In this document: piece after piece, positions 10,384-18,954 of the stretch | How the letters are laid out: each line of letters starts with the position of its first letter | How positions within the stretch are numbered: the first letter of the stretch is position 1 | NCBI GenBank assembly: GCA_965249965.1 | Contig: OZ252262.1 | Coordinates: 2,914,001 to 2,978,000 of the forward strand | Length of the DNA stretch: 64,000 bases | Direction: 5' to 3' | DNA from: HXMU1420-13 sp965249965 | GTDB lineage: Bacteria > Bacteroidota > Rhodothermia > Balneolales > Balneolaceae | Program-made: the position numbers and the translations under genes | The notes under the pieces: generated by a model | What the model was told of the DNA's origin: nothing | The model's input: the letters and a program-made list of their open reading frames with translations, nothing else | The model's database searches: none

Positions 10384-11960
10384 TTAAATGGATTTTTGGG
10401 CTCTACTATTAACACTTGTTCTTTCTGAACCGTAACTGCACCAAGTGCTGATCCCTTGGGTTTTCTGATAAACTTTCTTTTAGTATAAATAACAGGTACC
10501 AGATTAGATCCCTTTGCCTTTGATTGATAGGCAGCCATTGAGGCAACTTCCTCGATTACTGGCATTTCAGGAAAGTATTTATTGTTAGCCATTCTAATCA
10601 CAACATGCGAACCTGCTACCCCTCTGGCATGTAACCACACATCTTCTTTATGCGATTTTTTCACCAATTCGTCATTGTTTCGTGCATTTTTGCCTATCCA
10701 GATGGTATACCCCATGCATTCTTTAACATAAAATGGGATAGTCTGTTCCTCTTTGGATTGAAGTTTGCTATCCAAATGCCCCAGTTCTTTTCTATTTATT
10801 CTAAGCCAATCTTGTACAGATCGAACATCTGAAAAACTCTCTAATTCTGATAATAGAGACTCATATAACTCACCTTTTTTTTCCAGAAGTGGGATTCGTT
10901 CTACAGCTTCTTCGTACGATTTAATAGAATTGGATGAACGAGAATAATAATGTTGAGCATTCTTAGCCAAACTAAGATCAGCGTTCAAAGGTATAGTTAT
11001 TTCATTTCCATCCTGATATAAATCTTCCACGACAATTTTTGCAGTATTTGGTTTATCAAGATGTGCATTGGCCATTAGCAGATGTCCAAATTTTTCAAAT
11101 GTATCCGCTTTCTCTAAACCTTTATCTGCTTTTTGCAGGTTCCTTAATGCCGACTTCGAGCGCTTAAGCTGGCGTTGAATATTTTTTTTCCAAACTCCTT
11201 TTAGCTGGTTTAATCTCTGGGAATGAGCGTAATTTTTAAATCGAAATTGGATTAGCGCATTCACAGAATCCATGTAATTTTTGGTTTCTAACGGTAAAAT
11301 AGACTCTGGAATAAGAGTGGTGGAACCATTTTTAAGGATCCTAAAACTAGCATTACTTCGAAGTTGATCATCAATATCCCTGGCAAAACTGAGAAGTTCT
11401 TTTTTTGAATAGTGTTTGAGCTCTAGATTTTCTGTTAAATCGAGAATCCACTTTTTTGGCAGTAATGGGATTAATTTTTGAAGTTTCTTGTCCACAGATA
11501 AATCCGCATCGAAAGTATCATCAAACAGTATCGGTGCATGGGCAATTGGTTCATCATCACCTACTTCGTCTCTATCTTTAAACGTTGCAATTATTTTCTT
11601 TTCTGAGGTAAGAATTGCGTTCGCTTTTGAACCATACAATTTAATCCAAAGCTTATCGTGGTTTTCAAATTCGAAATATATTAACCGCTCATTTTGCTCT
11701 AAATGAATTGCAATAATTTTTTGGCCATAAATATGCTCAAAGAAATTTTGTGTATTACTTTTTTTTGCGGGTCGATAAGAATCGATAAATAGCGCAGCAT
11801 TTCCTGGGCTTGCATTGAAAACCAGTCTGAAACTTTCTTCTTCATTTGAAATAAAAAGCTCCAACTGATTTTTAAAAGGGGTTATAGCACGCTCTAACCA
11901 AGAATTAGTTAATTTGGTTTTGAACTCTTCCAATAAATATATTAATTCATAGTAGTTCAT
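10380..11960 (-). CDS. NFACT family protein (RqcH/FbpA-like)
   Basis: 526 aa with the NFACT layout: an N-terminal NFACT-N domain, a central coiled coil (about 240-400, rich in Leu/Lys/Glu), and a C-terminal NFACT-R domain with VWLHARGVAGSHVVIRM. Bacterial members (RqcH, formerly fibronectin-binding protein FbpA) bind stalled 50S subunits and add alanine tails to nascent chains. The N-domain is somewhat divergent, so ribosome-rescue activity is inferred from the family. It is the promoter-proximal gene of the leftward operon, with 46 bases to the divergent gene at 12007. Confidence 0.88.
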   Translation of the reverse strand: MNYYELIYLLEEFKTKLTNSWLERAITPFKNQLELFISNEEESFRLVFNASPGNAALFIDSYRPAKKSNTQNFFEHIYGQKIIAIHLEQNERLIYFEFENHDKLWIKLYGSKANAILTSEKKIIATFKDRDEVGDDEPIAHAPILFDDTFDADLSVDKKLQKLIPLLPKKWILDLTENLELKHYSKKELLSFARDIDDQLRSNASFRILKNGSTTLIPESILPLETKNYMDSVNALIQFRFKNYAHSQRLNQLKGVWKKNIQRQLKRSKSALRNLQKADKGLEKADTFEKFGHLLMANAHLDKPNTAKIVVEDLYQDGNEITIPLNADLSLAKNAQHYYSRSSNSIKSYEEAVERIPLLEKKGELYESLLSELESFSDVRSVQDWLRINRKELGHLDSKLQSKEEQTIPFYVKECMGYTIWIGKNARNNDELVKKSHKEDVWLHARGVAGSHVVIRMANNKYFPEMPVIEEVASMAAYQSKAKGSNLVPVIYTKRKFIRKPKGSALGAVTVQKEQVLIVEPKNPFK

Positions 11961-12006
11961 TACGCTAAGACCACAAAAAGAGAGTCATACATATAATAGA
12001 TAAAGA

Positions 12007-12660
12007 ATGCATTATCCGATTTTTAATTCTATCGTAAACACAGTAAAAACACAGTTGGGGAAACGAGGCATCCACAATAATTCGTTCAAGACTTGGGAAG
12101 ATAACAAAATACACGCCACCGGACTTGAAATGGAAATTGGATTGTCGAAAAGTTCAAATTTTGTTGAACATCTTGCCATAAACTTCGATTGGGACAGCTT
12201 TAGAGAAGCAGTCGTAGCTCGCGAAATGACCGGTATGCAAAGTCATCCATTTCTTAAAGTGGATCAACTTACTGGTGTGAGAGTAAATCCTACCATTGAC
12301 ATAGAAATGACCTGGGTATTTGATGTTGACGCCTGCCAACCTCACCAAAATGGAAAAGAAGGAAATTATCGCATTGAAATGGCAAGTAAATGGATGGAAG
12401 CAATCAGCAAAGACATTAATGTTGCGCTTAAAAATGAGAATATCATTACACGATGGCACATCGAAATTGAAGGTGATGAGCAAGGAAAATATCTAAGTGC
12501 CATACATTTAATTTCATATTTTCAGTATGAATTAAGCTCAGCAAAAGATTTAAATGCACTAAATAATTACGTGAGTCGTCGCCTTCAAGATCTGCTATTA
12601 AAAGGTAATCGTGTGATTTCTTTGTGTGACGATATTTTACAAAAATCAGTCGCAGCTTGA
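12007..12660 (+). CDS. Conserved-looking cytoplasmic protein of unknown function
   Basis: 217 aa with no signal peptide and no membrane segment. It is soluble-looking, Asn/Asp/Glu-rich, with aromatic strand-like stretches (IEMTWVFDVDA, RWHIEIEG) and an alpha-helical C-terminus. I do not recognise the family. It is divergent from the NFACT gene (46-base gap) and convergent with the tiny ribosomal peptide, sharing a hairpin terminator. Codon use and composition match the neighbours, so I consider it real. Confidence 0.75.
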   Translation: MHYPIFNSIVNTVKTQLGKRGIHNNSFKTWEDNKIHATGLEMEIGLSKSSNFVEHLAINFDWDSFREAVVAREMTGMQSHPFLKVDQLTGVRVNPTIDIEMTWVFDVDACQPHQNGKEGNYRIEMASKWMEAISKDINVALKNENIITRWHIEIEGDEQGKYLSAIHLISYFQYELSSAKDLNALNNYVSRRLQDLLLKGNRVISLCDDILQKSVAA

Positions 12661-12667
12661 TTGGAGC

Positions 12668-12697
12668 AAAAAAAAGGCTCCAATAATGATTGGAGCC
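12668..12697 (-). terminator. Intrinsic terminator of the ribosomal-peptide gene
   Basis: A perfect 9-bp stem (12676-12684 with 12689-12697) and a 4-base loop. On the minus strand it is followed by eight T residues (12668-12675). It lies just after the stop of the 29-aa peptide gene. On the plus strand it could also stop transcripts of the 12007 gene, though the T tract there is poor. Confidence 0.8.
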
Positions 12698-12703
12698 TAA
12701 AAA

Positions 12704-12793
12704 TTACTTTTTCTTGTGTCTGTTTTTTCTCAGACGCTTTTTGCGCTTATGTTTTGCAATCTTTGCGCGCTTTCTTTTTTTACCGCTTGGCAT
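12704..12793 (-). CDS. Tiny basic ribosomal protein, AURKAIP1/COX24-domain (bS22-like) type
   Basis: 29 aa, beginning MPSGKKRKRAK and ending RKNRHKKK; about 60 percent of residues are Lys or Arg. This matches the very short AURKAIP1/COX24-domain proteins found across Bacteroidota and often annotated as small-subunit ribosomal proteins. Start ATG at 12793, stop at 12704, terminator directly behind. The length is normal for the family. It is too short for standard ORF cut-offs and easily missed. Confidence 0.88.
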   Translation of the reverse strand: MPSGKKRKRAKIAKHKRKKRLRKNRHKKK

Positions 12794-12864
12794 ACACGTT
12801 CACCTGGTCGTTGATGTTTTAATTATCAGACGTGGAAAATAAGAACTTTCAACGGTTTTCGAAA

Positions 12865-13158
12865 TCAGATTTTCACAGCCATTGAATCATTCACTGCTTC
12901 CTTAAAATCTTTCGAAATTTTAAGTACAGGAACAAACTGCTCAGGCACAATAACTTCAACGTTTGTTTTTGGATTTCTAGCTACCCGTTGTGCTCTTTTT
13001 ACAACTTTGAAGCTTCCAAAACCACGTAATTCAATGTTTTCTCCTCTCTTCATTGAATCGATCACTGTTTCCATGAAACCATTTACAACAGCTTCTGTTT
13101 CAACTTTTGTAAGTCCAACGGATGATGAGATGATATCAACAATATCTGCTTTTGTCAT
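12865..13158 (-). CDS. HU/IHF family DNA-binding protein
   Basis: 97 aa, typical for HU. The family signature covers RGFGSFKVVKRAQRVARNPKT in two overlapping pieces around residues 45-65, forming the DNA-embracing beta arm, with a dimerisation helix before it (KADIVDIISSSVGL). It compacts and bends DNA as a dimer. The C-terminus is slightly extended (NDSMAVKI). It is monocistronic, 71 bases upstream of the ribosomal peptide gene on the same strand. Confidence 0.95.
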   Translation of the reverse strand: MTKADIVDIISSSVGLTKVETEAVVNGFMETVIDSMKRGENIELRGFGSFKVVKRAQRVARNPKTNVEVIVPEQFVPVLKISKDFKEAVNDSMAVKI

Positions 13159-13339
13159 TTTAAAGGGTTTTTTAACCTGTTATCCTTGATTTGCTCCTTC
13201 AACCAAAAATGAAATCTAAATCGTTCACTTTTCAAATATCAATCTGATAATATCGTTTCAAGATTCGGCACCATTATTTTATCAAATCTTTTATACTTTG
13301 TGCCGATTCAAAATCAGAATATAAAAACAATCTCTTTGC

Positions 13340-14974
13340 ATGGAAACTTTTGAAAATGTTGTAGGTACTCTTAACGACTTAGTATGGAGTACACCTACGT
13401 ACTTCCCTTTCATGGTAGCTGTATTACTTAGTTTCGGGATTTTTATCACGTTACGATTAGGATTCGTCCAGATCAGAAGATTTAAACACGGGGTATTTTC
13501 TGTTATGGGAAAATACGATTCGCCCGATGCAGTTGGGGATGTAAACCATTTTCAAGCACTTACCACAGCTTTATCCGCAACCGTAGGTATTGGTAATATC
13601 GCCGGTGTAGCTATTGCAATTCATTATGGCGGACCCGGTGCACTATTTTGGATGTGGGTTACTGCTTTTTTTGGAATGGCGGTTAAATACACGGAGTGTA
13701 CGCTAGCCGTTAAATATCGAATTCAAAATGCGGATGGATCTGTTTCTGGGGGGCCAATGTATTATATCGAGCGTGGTCTTGGAGAAAACTGGAAATGGCT
13801 TGCCGTTTTCTTTGCAGCGATGGCTGTAATTTGTTCTTTTTTAACCGGTAATGCAGTACAGGCTAATACTGTTGCTGATACGTTAGCAAGCACATTTTTA
13901 GTACCTGGGTGGATTACTGGTCTTGTTACCGCTTCTATTGTGGGATTTGTAATAATTGGTGGTATTAAGCGAATCGGTAAAGTTACAGCCAGCTTAATGC
14001 CTTTAATGGCGATCATTTATGTATTAGGGGCACTTATTATTTTACTTTTAAATGCAGAGAAAGTTATCCCTGCTTTTGGAACCATTATAGAATATGCTTT
14101 CACACCAAAAGCCGGTGCATTTGGTGTTGGTTCAGGTTTATTTCTTACCACACTTGTTTGGGGAATTAAAAGAGGATTATTCTCTAACGAAGCGGGTCAA
14201 GGTAGTGCTCCTATTGCACATGGTGCTGCCAAAACTAAAGAACCGGTACGCGAAGGTGTTGTGGCATTATTAGAGCCCTTCATTGATACCTTAGTAGTTT
14301 GTACAATGACTGGTTTAGTAATTGTAAGTACCGGCGTTTGGGATATGAAGCACGATACGTTATTTACAACTGCTGCGATCGAAACGGAAATAACTCTGGA
14401 TGAAAATTCGAATACGTTGATTTTAAGAAATGGAGAACCGGTTAATGGAACCATTGAACGAAATGATCATGGAATGGGCGTCTTTTATCTATCGGAAAAT
14501 CGAACTCAGCCGTTTAATGGAACTATAGAAGTGGTTGATGGTGGTGTAATCATTCGAAATGACGCGGGTATTGAACTTGAAGAATTACATACAAGTATTG
14601 TTGAAAATGGAGCACCTCTCACGGCATTAGCATTTGAAAATGGACTAGCCCCTCTCTTTCCAGGAGGTAAGTACATCGTTACAATCTGTGTGATCCTATT
14701 TGGAGTTTCTACTGCAATTAGCTGGAGCTATTATGGAGATCGTTCTATTCAATATCTAGCAGGTGACAAATCCATCATTTACTATAAAATGGTTTATCTG
14801 GTGATGCATTTCATTGGAGCTGTGCTTGCACTTGAAACCGTGTGGGCGATTGGTGATATCGCTCTGGGTTTAATGACCTTCCCAAATATCATTGCTCTAT
14901 TTGCTTTATCCGGCGTAGTTGCAACGGCCAGCAAAACGTACTTTGCTAAAATGAAGGAACAAGGCATTAAATAA
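13340..14974 (+). CDS. AGCS family sodium:amino-acid (alanine/glycine) symporter with an inserted loop domain
   Basis: 544 aa, longer than the usual 440-500. Ten or more hydrophobic segments and AGCS signatures are present: ATVGIGNIAGVAIAIHYGGPG, GGPMYYIERGLG, GLFSNEAGQGSAPIAHGAA and ISWSYYGDRSIQYL (shown in part). It imports alanine or glycine with Na+ across the inner membrane. Residues about 345-425 form a polar insert absent from typical members, containing two NGTIE motifs, placed just before a late transmembrane helix. The stop codon overlaps the upp start by one base, so it heads the upp-lptC-ostA operon. Confidence 0.93.
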   Translation: METFENVVGTLNDLVWSTPTYFPFMVAVLLSFGIFITLRLGFVQIRRFKHGVFSVMGKYDSPDAVGDVNHFQALTTALSATVGIGNIAGVAIAIHYGGPGALFWMWVTAFFGMAVKYTECTLAVKYRIQNADGSVSGGPMYYIERGLGENWKWLAVFFAAMAVICSFLTGNAVQANTVADTLASTFLVPGWITGLVTASIVGFVIIGGIKRIGKVTASLMPLMAIIYVLGALIILLLNAEKVIPAFGTIIEYAFTPKAGAFGVGSGLFLTTLVWGIKRGLFSNEAGQGSAPIAHGAAKTKEPVREGVVALLEPFIDTLVVCTMTGLVIVSTGVWDMKHDTLFTTAAIETEITLDENSNTLILRNGEPVNGTIERNDHGMGVFYLSENRTQPFNGTIEVVDGGVIIRNDAGIELEELHTSIVENGAPLTALAFENGLAPLFPGGKYIVTICVILFGVSTAISWSYYGDRSIQYLAGDKSIIYYKMVYLVMHFIGAVLALETVWAIGDIALGLMTFPNIIALFALSGVVATASKTYFAKMKEQGIK

Positions 14975-15600
14975 TGGAAAACGTTTCAATAATTTCTCAT
15001 CCGGTTGTAGATCGTTATCTCACCTACTTGCGAGATAAAAATACCTCAACGGCTACCTTCAGAAGGGCGATGTCGAACATTGGTATTATTCTAGCCTACC
15101 ATGCTTTAAATGATCTGAAATTGGATGAGACTATAGTTGAAACGCCCATTCAAAAAACCATAGGGTACCAGCCGGGACAAGAAGTTGTTGTGATTCCAAT
15201 TTTGCGAGCAGGCCTTAGTTTAGTTGATGGCATTATTAATTTTATGCCCGATGCAAAAGTAGGACACGTAGGTGTTTACCGCGATGAAACTACTCACCAA
15301 CCTGTTAATTATTATGATAATCTACCCCAAGGTATTGATAAAGCACTAAATCTGGTGGTAGACCCAATGTTGGCTACTGGTGGTAGCGGGTCTCATGCGT
15401 TGAAGTTTTTAAAAGACAACGGAGCAAAGCAAATTCGTTTTGTATGCCTTATCGCGGCACCAGAAGGTATTCAGCGACTACAAAATGATCACCCGGATGT
15501 TCCAATAATAACGGCAGCTATCGATGAGAAACTCAATGAAAATGCTTACATCGTACCAGGACTTGGTGACGCCGGCGACCGATTTTTTGGTACCATTTAA
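14974..15600 (+). CDS. upp: Uracil phosphoribosyltransferase
   Basis: 208 aa, the standard length. It makes UMP from uracil and PRPP (pyrimidine salvage). The PRPP-binding loop DPMLATGGS sits near residues 130-138 and the C-terminal uracil-binding GLGDAGDRFFGT closes the protein. Its start overlaps the symporter stop (TAATG). The following LptC-like gene starts within or at its 3' end, suggesting coupling. Confidence 0.97.
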   Translation: MENVSIISHPVVDRYLTYLRDKNTSTATFRRAMSNIGIILAYHALNDLKLDETIVETPIQKTIGYQPGQEVVVIPILRAGLSLVDGIINFMPDAKVGHVGVYRDETTHQPVNYYDNLPQGIDKALNLVVDPMLATGGSGSHALKFLKDNGAKQIRFVCLIAAPEGIQRLQNDHPDVPIITAAIDEKLNENAYIVPGLGDAGDRFFGTI

Positions 15601-16138
15601 GCATATTTACGTCGTCTTATTTTCACTCCTGATCTTAAATTGTAGTGGATTAAGTGAATACGATACGCAGCAAATAGAATTGGCGTTGGGCGATTCGCTA
15701 TTCAACTCTACTGAAAGTTGGGGATTTTCGATGGATATCATTGAAGACGGCCGGGTACGAATGAATTTAAATGGATCCCACTCGTATAATGTTCAACAAA
15801 ACGGGGAGAATCAAACCATGATTCGCGGTCCGGTACTAATAAAAATCTTTAATGAACAAGGAACTCTTGAAAGTACTGTAGTATGCGATAGTGCATATTA
15901 TGAACCTGATAGAGGTCGGTTTGAGATGTTTAGAGATGTAGAAGTTTCTACTGCTGATGGCAAAAATCTTAGATCTGAATATCTACTGTGGGAAAGAAAA
16001 ATCGACAAAGTGAGCACCTCTGAATTTGTGATTTTCATCTCCCCTCCCGATAGCATTGCTGCAAACGGGTTTTATGGAAATTCAGATCTTACAAACTACA
16101 CGCTTAACGAAGGTGGTGGTCGAGTGGTGATAGAATAG
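15587..16138 (+). CDS. lptC: LptC-like lipoprotein of LPS export (LPS export ABC transporter periplasmic protein)
   Basis: About 183 aa. A hydrophobic leader with a probable lipobox cysteine (LLILNC) is followed by a beta-jellyroll-like region ending in NGFYGNSDLTNYTLNEGGG, as in LptC. LptC links the LptBFG transporter to LptA. The start is uncertain: the first ATG in frame is 15524, which would overlap upp by 77 bases and put hydrophilic residues before the signal peptide. TTG at 15587 or GTG at 15566 gives a proper leader, and I choose TTG. It is immediately followed by the OstA/LptA-like gene (1-base gap), which supports the call. Confidence 0.8.
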   Translation: MVPFKHIYVVLFSLLILNCSGLSEYDTQQIELALGDSLFNSTESWGFSMDIIEDGRVRMNLNGSHSYNVQQNGENQTMIRGPVLIKIFNEQGTLESTVVCDSAYYEPDRGRFEMFRDVEVSTADGKNLRSEYLLWERKIDKVSTSEFVIFISPPDSIAANGFYGNSDLTNYTLNEGGGRVVIE

Positions 16139-16139
16139 C

Positions 16140-17537
16140 ATGAAGTACTATTTATCAATAATTCTTCTTGTATTAATATCTAGGTCTGCCCTCGGTCAGG
16201 ATATAGTTCAATTAATCAGATTTGATTCTGCAACCCTCACAGAGATCAACAACGAGCGAGTACAAAAGCTATTTAACGCTCGAATGAGTATGAGAAATGT
16301 AGAAATGGTATGTGATAGTGCCTATCGTTTTCTAGACCGTAACGAAATGCGCGCTTTTGGGAATATTCAAATTGATACAGAAACAGAAAATATATGGGCC
16401 GACACTCTTTACTATTTCAATAATGAGGAAATCAGCAAATTAAGGGGGCGCGTAATTATTAAACAAGATAGCACTACTCTATTTGGTGATAAAGTAGATT
16501 ATAACTTTGCCACTAAAGTTGCTGTTTTCCCACAGGGCATAAGGTTAGAAGACTCCGATGGTACATTAATCGCAAAGACCGGCACGTACTTTCAAAATCA
16601 GGACAGCGCCGTGTTTCGTTTCGATGTTCAACTTCAGGATAGTGCCCAATATGTGGAAGGTGATTCTTTATTTATTAATAGAGAACGAAAATATCTGCAA
16701 ATATATAGTAATGTATTCGTTTCTGATAGTTCAAATAATGCGATTCTAACTGGTAACTATGTGGAAGCTGATTCTACAGGTCGTCGAAATGTGAAGGAGA
16801 ATGCCTATTTGATGAATATAGAAACTGATAGTTCTTCCTCCGATACAACCCATATTTTTGCAGATGAATTATTATTAATTGAACAGGATTCTACCACTAC
16901 TATTGATGGTATTGATAGTGTTAAAGTGTGGAGCAAAAAATTTGCCTCACTTTCTGATACTCTACTTTATAATTCCGAGAATGAAATATTTACGCTCACT
17001 GGAGAACCAAAAACGTGGAATAAACAAACTCAGTTATCTGGTCCGAAAATAATTGTTCAATTAGATAGCTCAGAAGTTCGTGAATTACGCTCTTTTACCG
17101 GAGCCTTTGCAATTCAACAAGACACTTCCACAATGCGGTTAAATCAGCTAAAAGGTGATACGCTGATTGCCACATTTAATGCCGGTGAAATTTCAAAAAT
17201 TGAGCTTTTTCCTAACACACAAATTCTATATCACACCAAAGATGATGAGAATAACCCTGATGGCGCCATGGAATATACCAGCCCAAATACGACTCTATAT
17301 TTTGAAGATGGAGAACTTATTCAGGCTAAAATGGGACAAAATGAAGGCTTGTTCTTACCAGAATACACCGATTTGGGATCTCGAACGCTTGACGGATTTA
17401 ATTGGTCACCTGAACTTCGTCCCCATCGCCCAACCAGACTACCATCACCTAGATTTAGGCCAATACCGGCATTTCGTCCTTTTGCGCTACCAGTAAGATA
17501 TATTCAATTTATTCAGGATTTAGAATCGGAGGATTAG
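16140..17537 (+). CDS. OstA/LptA-like periplasmic LPS transport protein
   Basis: 465 aa with a signal peptide (1-19, ending ALG). Repeating short beta strands of the OstA type follow, for example LRGRVIIKQDSTTLFGDKVDYN and DGTLIAKTGTYFQ (each shown in part), with many D-S-x-x pairs. Proteins of this family form the beta-jellyroll bridge carrying LPS across the periplasm. It is longer than Escherichia coli LptA, as is usual in Bacteroidota, and ends with a Pro/Arg-rich tail. It follows lptC by one base. Its 3' end overlaps the convergent transporter gene by 4 bases. Confidence 0.88.
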   Translation: MKYYLSIILLVLISRSALGQDIVQLIRFDSATLTEINNERVQKLFNARMSMRNVEMVCDSAYRFLDRNEMRAFGNIQIDTETENIWADTLYYFNNEEISKLRGRVIIKQDSTTLFGDKVDYNFATKVAVFPQGIRLEDSDGTLIAKTGTYFQNQDSAVFRFDVQLQDSAQYVEGDSLFINRERKYLQIYSNVFVSDSSNNAILTGNYVEADSTGRRNVKENAYLMNIETDSSSSDTTHIFADELLLIEQDSTTTIDGIDSVKVWSKKFASLSDTLLYNSENEIFTLTGEPKTWNKQTQLSGPKIIVQLDSSEVRELRSFTGAFAIQQDTSTMRLNQLKGDTLIATFNAGEISKIELFPNTQILYHTKDDENNPDGAMEYTSPNTTLYFEDGELIQAKMGQNEGLFLPEYTDLGSRTLDGFNWSPELRPHRPTRLPSPRFRPIPAFRPFALPVRYIQFIQDLESED

Positions 17538-18952
17538 AAAAAATAATCTTGAACAAAGTAGCAGTACACTGAGATAATTAGTACCGCAAGAATGTTTAGA
17601 AAAATCCCTGCTCGAGCCATTTCAGCCATCTTTATATGTCCACTAGAAAAGACGATGGCATTGGGTGGTGTTGAGATTGGAAACATAAATGCACAACTGG
17701 CACCAATCGTAAGTGGAATTGCCAGTCTTAATTCATCCAAACCAAAGAATTGAGCAATTACAAATGAAACCGGGATAAATACTGCTACCAGAGCCACATT
17801 ACTCATTATCTCTGTTAAAAATATTGCAAACCCACACACAACCAGAATAATTACCAAAGGGGCAGCGATGGTGTTTGCACTTATCCACTCGCCAAGAACG
17901 CCTACAATATTTGTTACCTCTAGCCCTTTTGCCAGAGAAATACCACCTCCGAATAGTAATAAAATATCCCAGGGCAAACGTTGCGTATCTTTCCACTCAA
18001 GAAGTGGTTTGTTCTCTGAACTAGATGGTATCATAAATAACGCTATGGAAGCCGCAATGGCGATACCTGTATCTGAGACCGCTGAGAGTAAGTCAATTTT
18101 TGTTATTTGGGTTCGTAAAATCCAACAAAAGGCGGTTACAATCATAACAATCATCACTCGTCTTTCACCAATTTTAAGCGATCCAAGTTCTTTAAGTTCT
18201 CCTGTGATCAATGATTTTATCCCGGGTAATTCTTTGATTTTAACCGGATAAATTATTCTGGTATTTATTAAATAAACCGATGTAAACAGTATTACAACCA
18301 ACGGAAAAGCAAAGAACAACCAGTTTGCAAAACTTAAAGCCGGCATTCCACTCTCTTCAACTATCCCTGCAAGCACTAAATTCGGCGGAGTGCCAATGAT
18401 GGTTGTAATTCCACCAATATTTGCGGCATAAGCTATTCCGAGCATCAATGTGAGAGCAAAATTTTTATACGCTTTAGGATCTTCAAATTTATCGTTCAAC
18501 AACAGAATAACTGACATACCGATAGGCAACATCATCACCGTAGTTGCTGTATTGCTAATCCACATAGATAGTAGCGATGTGGCAAGCATACCACCCAATA
18601 TTATTCGGTTAGGTTTCTCACCAGCTAAATTCATGATGTTAAGGGCGATTCTACGATGGAGTTGCCATTTTTCAATTGCTAAACCCAAAACAAAGCCTCC
18701 AAAAAATAGATAGATTACCGGATTGGCGTAATTGATTGTTGTTTCCCTCAAACTCAATATATCGAGTAACGGTAAAAGCACAATTGGTAGCAGAGCAGTT
18801 ACACCTATGGGAATTGCGTTAGAAACCCACCAACTTAACATCCAAACGGCCACAGCAATCATTCGAACTTGGAGAGATTCAAATCCTCCAACAATAATCA
18901 CTAGAAAAAAAAGAGCTGGACCCAATAGTAATTTAATGGTTGATGCACCCAT
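17534..18952 (-). CDS. DASS/SLC13 family sodium-coupled anion (dicarboxylate/sulfate) transporter
   Basis: 472 aa with about 11-12 hydrophobic segments. The two Ser-Asn-Thr-type sodium/substrate motifs of the family are visible: WISNTATTVMMLPIG in the first half and FMFPISTPPNAIVFSSG in the second. It imports C4-dicarboxylates, citrate or sulfate with Na+; specificity cannot be read here. It starts 2 bases after the M15 peptidase gene, so the two are cotranscribed. Confidence 0.92.
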   Translation of the reverse strand: MGASTIKLLLGPALFFLVIIVGGFESLQVRMIAVAVWMLSWWVSNAIPIGVTALLPIVLLPLLDILSLRETTINYANPVIYLFFGGFVLGLAIEKWQLHRRIALNIMNLAGEKPNRIILGGMLATSLLSMWISNTATTVMMLPIGMSVILLLNDKFEDPKAYKNFALTLMLGIAYAANIGGITTIIGTPPNLVLAGIVEESGMPALSFANWLFFAFPLVVILFTSVYLINTRIIYPVKIKELPGIKSLITGELKELGSLKIGERRVMIVMIVTAFCWILRTQITKIDLLSAVSDTGIAIAASIALFMIPSSSENKPLLEWKDTQRLPWDILLLFGGGISLAKGLEVTNIVGVLGEWISANTIAAPLVIILVVCGFAIFLTEIMSNVALVAVFIPVSFVIAQFFGLDELRLAIPLTIGASCAFMFPISTPPNAIVFSSGHIKMAEMARAGIFLNILAVLIISVYCYFVQDYFF

Positions 18953-18954
18953 CC

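Noticed and set aside
12154..12483. Minus-strand 109-aa frame inside the 12007 gene
   Set aside because: It lies fully within a better-supported gene, has poor protein-like composition and no domain signature.
13287..13297. TACTTTG sequences upstream of several genes (also near 45211 and 50401) as promoters
   Set aside because: They are one base short of the TAnnTTTG spacing, so I list only exact or near-exact matches.
17167..17496. 109-aa plus-strand frame inside the OstA-like gene
   Set aside because: It is in another frame of a gene with clear OstA features and shows no recognisable motif.
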